Below are positions 7,215 to 11,246 of a stretch of DNA of 11,246 nt, piece after piece. Every line of letters starts with the position of its first letter. The stretch's first letter is position 1. The translations under genes and the position numbers were made by a program. Under the pieces are notes generated by a model. That model searched no databases. It worked only from the letters and a program-made list of their open reading frames with translations, and was not told where the DNA came from. Origin of the DNA: an uncultured Veillonellaceae bacterium (GTDB taxonomy: Bacteria; Bacillota; Negativicutes; Veillonellales; Negativicoccaceae). The stretch spans positions 1-11,246 of the forward strand of contig USPU01000024.1 of NCBI GenBank assembly GCA_900556745.1. Reading direction: 5' to 3'.

Positions 7215-8117
7215 CTACTCCTTTGCCGGCGCGTAATCCTCGTGCACGTCATTTTTAAATAAATCGCGGTGCTCCGTCGACACGCTGTAACCCGCTTCTT
7301 TAAAGTGACGGGAAAGCGCTTCGGCTACCCAAACGGAACGATGCAGGCCGCCGGTACAGCCGACGCCGATAATCCACTGTTGTTTACCTTCCTGCTCATA
7401 GTGCGGCGTGAGAAAATCGACCAATTCCGTAAGCTTTTGCATGAATTCCTTGGTGACATCCCACTTGCCGATATACTCGCTCACCGCCGGCACCCGTCCC
7501 GACGAGTGCTTCAATTCTTCCAAGTAAAAAGGATTCGGCAGGAAACGCACATCCAACATCATATCCAAATCCAGCGGCGTTCCGAACTTAAATCCGAACG
7601 ATACTACCGTAATGTTGAAGCCTTCCGCCGTGCTGTAGTTTTTAAACTGCTGCTGCAACAGACCCTTTAATCCCTGCAGAGAAAGTTCGCTCGTATCAAT
7701 CACCGAGTTCGCTTGCTCCTTAATGCCGCGCAAAAGCGCCCGCTCTTTTTGCAAACCCTGCAAAATGCGATCGCGCGGCGCCAGCGGATGCGCCCGACGG
7801 GTTTCCTTATAGCGGCGCACCAGCACATTATCCGTCGCGTCTAAAAAGAGCAGCCGGTAATGGTAACCGCCCGCCGCCAATTGTTGCAGCGCGTCCACGA
7901 GCGACGCGAAAAATTCACCGCCGCGAATATCGACGACCAACGCCGCGTGCTGGACTTTCGGACCGCCTTCGCGACAGATTTCCGCGAATTTCGGAATCAG
8001 TACCGGCGGCAAATTATCCACGCAAAAGTAACCCATGTCCTCTAAAATTTGGAGGGCGCGCGATTTTCCCGCGCCGGACATGCCCGTCATAATAATCAGC
8101 TGAAAATCACCGGCCAT
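7215..8117 (-). CDS. rapZ: RapZ/YvcJ family nucleotide-binding protein
   Basis: RapZ is a P-loop protein. In E. coli it senses glucosamine-6-phosphate and directs RNase E to the GlmZ RNA; Bacillus YvcJ hydrolyses nucleotides. In this position it links to amino-sugar supply for the cell wall. The start chosen is the ATG at 8117 (300 residues), because GGAGG lies 6 nt upstream and the family begins a few residues before the Walker A. A longer in-frame reading to 8183 adds 22 residues inside the HAD gene without support. Walker A is GMSGAGKS at 12-19, followed by the family motif YFCVDNLPP at 30-38. The C-terminal domain carries IGVGCTGGLHRSVWVAEAL (about 250-268) and HRDLFKND, the RapZ-specific ligand-binding region. 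It overlaps the HAD gene by 11 bp and ends 3 bp before yvcK. E. coli-like GlmZ regulation is not implied. Confidence 0.96.
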   Translation of the reverse strand: MAGDFQLIIMTGMSGAGKSRALQILEDMGYFCVDNLPPVLIPKFAEICREGGPKVQHAALVVDIRGGEFFASLVDALQQLAAGGYHYRLLFLDATDNVLVRRYKETRRAHPLAPRDRILQGLQKERALLRGIKEQANSVIDTSELSLQGLKGLLQQQFKNYSTAEGFNITVVSFGFKFGTPLDLDMMLDVRFLPNPFYLEELKHSSGRVPAVSEYIGKWDVTKEFMQKLTELVDFLTPHYEQEGKQQWIIGVGCTGGLHRSVWVAEALSRHFKEAGYSVSTEHRDLFKNDVHEDYAPAKE

Positions 8118-8931
8118 CAGTTGCCTCCAATACATATTTCGCGACTGTTTTCGCGACGCCGTCTTCATTGTTGCTCGGCGCAATATACCCCGCTAACGCT
8201 TTGAGTTCCGGCACGGCGTTGGCGACCGCCACCGGCCAGCCGACCGCGCGCAGCAGATCAAAATCATTTTGCGCGTTGCCGAATCCCATCGTCTGCCCCA
8301 TGCCGATACCGTACCGAAGTCCCAACTGCTCGACGGCGACCCCTTTGCTGACGTGAGGCGCCACCATTTCAAAGAACATCGGCGACGACTGTACAAAGTG
8401 CACCCGACCGGTAAATTTTTCCCGCAATACCTTGGCTATGCGCGCGATTTTTTGCGGATCGGGTTCGTTGATCAAAAGTTTCGTCGGCGCAGCCGATAGC
8501 GCATCCATTTCAGCACCGATAACTTTCGCTTCGATGCGGCTGTGTTTCTCATACTCATCGACGCGTCGGTCGCGAAAGCGCACCCACAATTCATCATGCA
8601 CGTACGCATGCACAAACGCGTCCAACTCGCGCGCCGTCGCCACGATTTCGCGCGCGGTGGCCAGCGGGATCGGTGTGTGATATAAAATTTCACCGGAAAT
8701 GCACTTGGCGATCAGTCCGCCCGAATACGTGACCAGAGGCACATCTCCCAGTCCGAGTTCGGTCGCCAGTTGTCGCGCCGAGCAAAACATGCGCCCTGTC
8801 GCCACGACTACCCGCACGCCGGCCGCCAGTGCCTGCGTCAATATGTCATGTGTGTATGGCGAAATCGTCGTGTCGTCATGTAACAGCGTGCCGTCCATGT
8901 CGATCGCCAACATACGAATATTTGGATTCAC
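8107..8931 (-). CDS. Cof-type HAD-IIB sugar-phosphate phosphatase family protein
   Basis: This 274-residue protein has the haloacid dehalogenase phosphatase fold. Motif I is DMDGT at 11-15 with nucleophile Asp11 and acid/base Asp13. Motif II includes Thr45 in VVVATGR, and motif III is Lys206 in VSKGVAV. The cap between about 85 and 180 is the C2B type of the Cof subfamily, whose members act on small phosphorylated metabolites; the substrate cannot be read. Motif IV is GNAQND at 218-223: the usual first Asp of GDxxND is Asn219, while Asp223 is kept, so Mg2+ binding may be altered. The start is GTG at 8929-8931 with GAGGTGAT ending 4 nt upstream, an eight-base match to the anti-Shine-Dalgarno. 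The first gene after its own promoter, it overlaps rapZ by 11 bp and leads the rapZ-yvcK-whiA cluster, suggesting sugar-phosphate metabolism. Confidence 0.92.
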   Translation of the reverse strand: MNPNIRMLAIDMDGTLLHDDTTISPYTHDILTQALAAGVRVVVATGRMFCSARQLATELGLGDVPLVTYSGGLIAKCISGEILYHTPIPLATAREIVATARELDAFVHAYVHDELWVRFRDRRVDEYEKHSRIEAKVIGAEMDALSAAPTKLLINEPDPQKIARIAKVLREKFTGRVHFVQSSPMFFEMVAPHVSKGVAVEQLGLRYGIGMGQTMGFGNAQNDFDLLRAVGWPVAVANAVPELKALAGYIAPSNNEDGVAKTVAKYVLEATDGR

Positions 8932-8948
8932 TTCATCACCTCGAGTGT

Positions 8949-8957
8949 ATTATAACA
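8949..8957 (-). promoter_or_regulatory. Extended -10 promoter for HAD-rapZ-yvcK-whiA cluster
   Basis: On the minus strand TGTTATAAT combines a perfect -10 hexamer with the TGn extension. No good -35 lies 16-18 nt upstream, which is acceptable for an extended -10 promoter. Transcription should begin near 8942, giving a very short leader holding only the Shine-Dalgarno of the GTG start at 8931. Confidence 0.7.
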
Positions 8958-8971
8958 CGGAGCGGCGTGTT
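8954..8971. repeat. Inverted repeat over the cluster promoter spacer
   Basis: AACACG and CGTGTT are separated by 6 bp (GAGCGG). The repeat overlaps the upstream edge of the extended -10 element, where a bound repressor would block polymerase. Candidate operator by position and symmetry only; the regulator is unknown. Confidence 0.4.
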
Positions 8972-9071
8972 CCATCTTCCGTTTCCCTTACTTGACAGTC
9001 TTTTAACGCGCTTTTGCATTCTCTTTTACAACCGACATTTTGACAAAAATCAGTAGCATCGCGCACGCAAC

Positions 9072-9096
9072 AAAAAAGCGGCCGAAGCCGCTTTTT
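9072..9096 (-). terminator. Intrinsic terminator of the SLH porin gene
   Basis: On the minus strand AAAAAGCGGC-TTCG-GCCGCTTTTTT gives a GC stem with a stable UUCG tetraloop, flanked by A and T runs. It begins 6 nt after the porin stop codon. The A and T flanks make it structurally symmetric, but there is no plus-strand gene for it to serve. It separates the porin transcript from the HAD cluster. Confidence 0.93.
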
Positions 9097-9102
9097 GTTC
9101 TG

Positions 9103-10653
9103 TTAGAAGAGATAGGTCGCCTGGATGCGGAACGTATCATCGAGTTTTGCGCCCGCTTTATTTTTCGCATCGAAAACGTAGAACGCTTCCATGTACACGT
9201 TTTTCACCGGTACATATTTGAGACTGGCCATCCAGCCTTCCGCGCCGCCGTGTTTTTGAGTATAGTTCTGACGGAAATATTTCGGCGCATTTTTCGGATC
9301 GAATGTCCATTCCGCCATCATGTCGGCGAAGTAAGACGCGGTCGATTGGTTACCGTAAATCGATTCCAACTGCTGTTTGACTTGCGCCTGCGCGCCATCA
9401 TAGATCGGGTTGCCCGCCGGTTTCCATGAGTCACCTTGCAGGAAGTGAGCATCCTGTTTCTGCATGCCGCTCAGGTACGGACGCAGTACTTCCAATTTGT
9501 TGCCGCCGAAGTACGAACCGGCATCGCTGGAGAAGTAATCCAGACCGACCTGGAAGGAGTGCGGATACGCCGGGTGCGCGATACCGAAAGACGCGCCGGC
9601 GGTCCAGATTTTCGGTTTTTCGTTATTGACTATGTCTTTCGCGTTGTTCAAAATGTAATCGCCGTGGATGTTGACGAACGGATGCGGCCAAACGGAAAGC
9701 CCCACGCCGTACACTTTAACGACTTCGCCGGTTTTGCTGCTCGGTTGTAAATGCCAAGCGGTAAAATCGACTTTACGCTGCTGGTGATAGGCATATTCGA
9801 CGAATAACGATTCCGGTGTAAACGCCGAATGATCCTCGCGGCTCTGAATCCCGTAAGCGACGAGCATCGGGTGAACGAACGGCATGTCCAGACTCTGCAC
9901 GTGCCCGTAGGAAATTTTAACATGACTGCCCTTTGTCGGGTTGCCCAAAGTCAGGCCGACACCGCTGAACGCATCATTGTAGAAAATACCGGTTACGCCC
10001 AAGTCCGCGCGGTATTTACCGAAAACAAGCGAGCCTTTATCGAAATGATGCTGCGCAAAAAGATATTTGACTTCCAGATTATCATAGTTATTGTAGTCTT
10101 TAAATCCGGCATACCCCGCGTCCGTGTACGGTTCGCCGTTAAGAGCGTGCGTCGATTCCAAAACCGTGGTTACCGTGGTTCGCGGGCTGACGCTGGCAGC
10201 TAATTTAATATCGGCTTTTGCTTCAACGCGGTCATCACCGCTGCCGTAACCGTCACGAATATCCGAATCGCCGGTCTGATAGGACAAACGAACCGCGCCG
10301 CTGACTTTCACATTGCCGACGCGCTTTTCCAGCGCGCTGACACGAACTCCGAGACTGCTGAGTTCATTCGCGAATTCCGCTTCGAGTTGTTGCAGCTGTT
10401 GCTGCTGTTCAGCATTCATCCGGTCTTTTTTGACCATTGCGCGGGCGACCAGTTGCGCCATTTCGTAACGGGTAATCGCCTTTTCTCCTCGGAACGTCTG
10501 ATCGGGATATCCTTCGATGATCCCTTCGGCAGCCAGCTGCTGCACCGCTTGATACGCCCAATCCTGCGGCGTTACATCACCGAACGGTTGCGCGGCCTGC
10601 GCGCTTACCATCCCCGCCAACACGAGCAATAATGTTGCGGATTTTAATTTCAT
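9103..10653 (-). CDS. ompM: SLH-domain outer-membrane porin (OmpM-type)
   Basis: This is the Negativicutes envelope protein class that both forms a pore and ties the outer membrane to peptidoglycan. From the ATG at 10653 it has 516 residues; AGGAG lies 8 nt upstream. Upstream in-frame codons to 10683 would spoil the signal peptide and are unsupported. Residues 1-20 are a signal peptide (MKLKSATLLLVLAGMVSAQA, cut before AQPFGDV). One SLH domain covers about 24-75 (FGDVTPQDWAYQAVQQL, GIIEGYPDQTFRG, AITRYEMAQLVARAM). A Gln/Glu-rich coiled coil follows at about 78-112, then alternating beta-barrel sequence from VKVSGAVRLSYQTG at 115 to the C-terminal RIQATYLF, whose final Phe is the usual barrel-assembly signal. 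SLH domains of this group bind polyamine-modified peptidoglycan. The gene is monocistronic, with its own promoter and terminator. Which paralogue this is cannot be told. Confidence 0.95.
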   Translation of the reverse strand: MKLKSATLLLVLAGMVSAQAAQPFGDVTPQDWAYQAVQQLAAEGIIEGYPDQTFRGEKAITRYEMAQLVARAMVKKDRMNAEQQQQLQQLEAEFANELSSLGVRVSALEKRVGNVKVSGAVRLSYQTGDSDIRDGYGSGDDRVEAKADIKLAASVSPRTTVTTVLESTHALNGEPYTDAGYAGFKDYNNYDNLEVKYLFAQHHFDKGSLVFGKYRADLGVTGIFYNDAFSGVGLTLGNPTKGSHVKISYGHVQSLDMPFVHPMLVAYGIQSREDHSAFTPESLFVEYAYHQQRKVDFTAWHLQPSSKTGEVVKVYGVGLSVWPHPFVNIHGDYILNNAKDIVNNEKPKIWTAGASFGIAHPAYPHSFQVGLDYFSSDAGSYFGGNKLEVLRPYLSGMQKQDAHFLQGDSWKPAGNPIYDGAQAQVKQQLESIYGNQSTASYFADMMAEWTFDPKNAPKYFRQNYTQKHGGAEGWMASLKYVPVKNVYMEAFYVFDAKNKAGAKLDDTFRIQATYLF

Positions 10654-10737
10654 AAAATAAACTCCTCTACTCTTCATTCTCAATTAGGTGCAATAAAGTC
10701 TAACAACATTTTACATTTTTATAAATCTTTCCCGTTA

Positions 10738-10766
10738 ATTATAGAGAAAGCATCATGATACGTCAA
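10738..10766 (-). promoter_or_regulatory. Porin gene promoter (sigma-A type)
   Basis: On the minus strand TTGACG (10766-10761), a 17-nt spacer and TATAAT (10743-10738) form a near-perfect promoter. Start near 10731 gives an AT-rich 5' UTR of about 78 nt, with no strong hairpin that I can see. The strength fits an abundant envelope protein. Confidence 0.92.
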
Positions 10767-10789
10767 GACTTAAATTTATTTTTGATGCT
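10749..10789. repeat. Inverted repeat bracketing the porin -35 box
   Basis: AGCATCA at 10749-10755 and TGATGCT at 10783-10789 are exact inverted copies separated by 27 bp. One arm lies in the promoter spacer and the other upstream of the -35. An ATCATGAT palindrome at 10752-10759 overlaps the first arm. This suggests an operator or looped regulator site; function is inferred. Confidence 0.4.
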
Positions 10790-11135
10790 CCGCAGAAATG
10801 CATACTGCTTACTGTATAAGAAACTTCTTCTGAAATCTCCCGGCCGCATGACTGACGGTATTCTGTAAAGCTTTCGAATACTCGTCTTTGGTGTTGAATC
10901 AATTTTGAGCAGAATACGATATTTGGTGCGGACGCGATGCAGAGATAATATTTTTGCTTGGCAGATTTTATTTATACATTTTTTGTAGTCGATTCGCGGA
11001 CCGAAAAACGCGCACGCTGACTGCCTGTTTATGATACTTTCGCGATAATATCAATATCGTTTTACGACCAAACGAATCGTATTTGGCCTGCGCTTATAGT
11101 AAATATGCTTTTCACACGCACTGACGAGTCAAGAA

Positions 11136-11144
11136 TGGTATAAT
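11136..11144 (+). promoter_or_regulatory. Extended -10 promoter for the lipoprotein gene
   Basis: TGGTATAAT is a perfect -10 hexamer with the TGn extension, 22 bp before the ATG at 11167. No convincing -35 box sits 17 nt upstream. Start near 11151 would leave a leader of about 16 nt containing the ribosome site AAGGGGG. Confidence 0.75.
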
Positions 11145-11166
11145 AAACATAAAGTAAGGGGGTATT

Positions 11167-11246
11167 ATGAAAGAAATCCTGTGGCGCCTGCTGGCGCTTT
11201 GTTTGGGAGTATTGATGCTGGCGGGTTGCGGCCAAGAGTCCGCGTC
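11167..11246 (+). CDS. Lipoprotein, N-terminal fragment (truncated by window edge)
   Basis: Only 26 codons are visible. The start is supported by AAGGGGG 4-5 nt before the ATG and by the promoter just upstream. It encodes a typical lipoprotein signal peptide: MKEILWRLLALCLGVLMLAG followed by Cys21 in the lipobox LAGC, then GQES. Signal peptidase II cleavage and lipid attachment at Cys21 are expected, placing the protein on the outer face of the inner membrane or in the outer membrane. The body of the protein lies beyond the window, so no function can be given. It is the only plus-strand gene in the window, divergent from the porin gene. Confidence 0.88.
   Translation, partial: MKEILWRLLALCLGVLMLAGCGQESA

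Larger units (their letters stand above)
10654..11166. other. AT-rich divergent intergenic region, porin / lipoprotein
   Basis: These 513 bp lie between two divergent genes and are visibly richer in A and T than the coding DNA. They hold the porin promoter and its flanking repeat on one side and the lipoprotein promoter on the other. The central part (about 10790-11110) has no credible gene: short frames such as the one at 10798 lack ribosome sites. It contains imperfect palindromes, CGATA-n7-TATCG (11043-11059) and CCAAACGAATCGTATTTGG (11068-11086). It also has a near-repeat of the second: GAATACGATATTTGG at 10912-10926 against GAATCGTATTTGG at 11074-11086. No terminator with a T-run that would mark a small RNA was found. 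Confidence 0.7.

Noticed and set aside
8118..8183. 22-residue N-terminal extension of RapZ
   Set aside because: The added residues lie within the HAD coding frame and lack a ribosome site. The ATG at 8117 has GGAGG at ideal spacing and matches the family N-terminus.
8992..9025. Plus-strand TTGACA at 8992-8997 as a promoter
   Set aside because: The sequence 17 bp downstream (TGCATT) is a poor -10, and no plus-strand gene follows; it would point into the porin terminator and antisense to the porin.
10654..10683. Longer porin start at TTG (10683)
   Set aside because: It would put charged residues before the signal peptide and encode the real ribosome site as protein; the ATG at 10653 has AGGAG at 8 nt.
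11043..11059. Fur-type iron box (GATAATATCAATATC)
   Set aside because: Only partial agreement with GATAAT repeats, and it lies about 80 bp from the nearest -10 element; too weak to call.
1..11246. CRISPR arrays, transposons, prophage, tRNA or rRNA genes, toxin-antitoxin or defence systems
   Set aside because: No regularly spaced repeats, transposase motifs, terminal repeats, tRNA-like folds or defence domains were found. Coding space is filled by core metabolic and envelope genes.

Overview
The window looks like part of a diderm Firmicute chromosome, most likely class Negativicutes (the Veillonella, Megasphaera, Dialister and Selenomonas group). Two signals point there. The gene clusters are Firmicute-type: a PyrR-attenuated pyrB-pyrC-carA-carB operon, and rapZ-yvcK-whiA. 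The window also encodes an outer-membrane porin with an N-terminal SLH domain, the OmpM-type architecture that tethers the outer membrane to peptidoglycan in this class. The genus cannot be fixed from sequence reading alone. All genes but the last are on the minus strand, so transcription runs from high to low coordinates.

Layout, in the direction of transcription. A 5'-truncated view of a plus-strand lipoprotein gene sits at the right edge (11167-11246). A 513-bp AT-rich divergent region separates it from the minus-strand SLH porin gene (9103-10653). The porin has a strong promoter and a clean intrinsic terminator at 9072-9096. An extended -10 promoter near 8950 then starts a tightly packed cluster: a Cof-type HAD hydrolase, rapZ, a membrane-anchored yvcK, whiA, and an unrecognised secreted protein. 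Junctions in that cluster are overlaps or gaps of 20 bp or less.

No terminator follows the secreted-protein gene. Its stop codon touches the -35 box of a near-consensus promoter that drives the pyrimidine operon. The roughly 140-nt pyr leader holds a 5' hairpin, a PyrR-binding loop and a 28-nt perfect-palindrome attenuator just ahead of pyrB. The leader can be folded into an antiterminator that competes with both the PyrR loop and the terminator. pyrB, pyrC, carA and carB then follow with overlapping ends; carB leaves the window at position 1.

Together the pyr genes encode the first three steps of UMP synthesis: carbamoyl phosphate synthetase, aspartate carbamoyltransferase and dihydroorotase. 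The rapZ-yvcK-whiA block is the conserved Firmicute/Actinobacterial cluster linked to cell-envelope precursor metabolism, cell shape and division. I see no RNA genes, CRISPR arrays, transposons, phage genes or defence genes. The least explained items are the secreted protein between whiA and the pyr operon, the transmembrane extension on YvcK, and the porin/lipoprotein divergent region.
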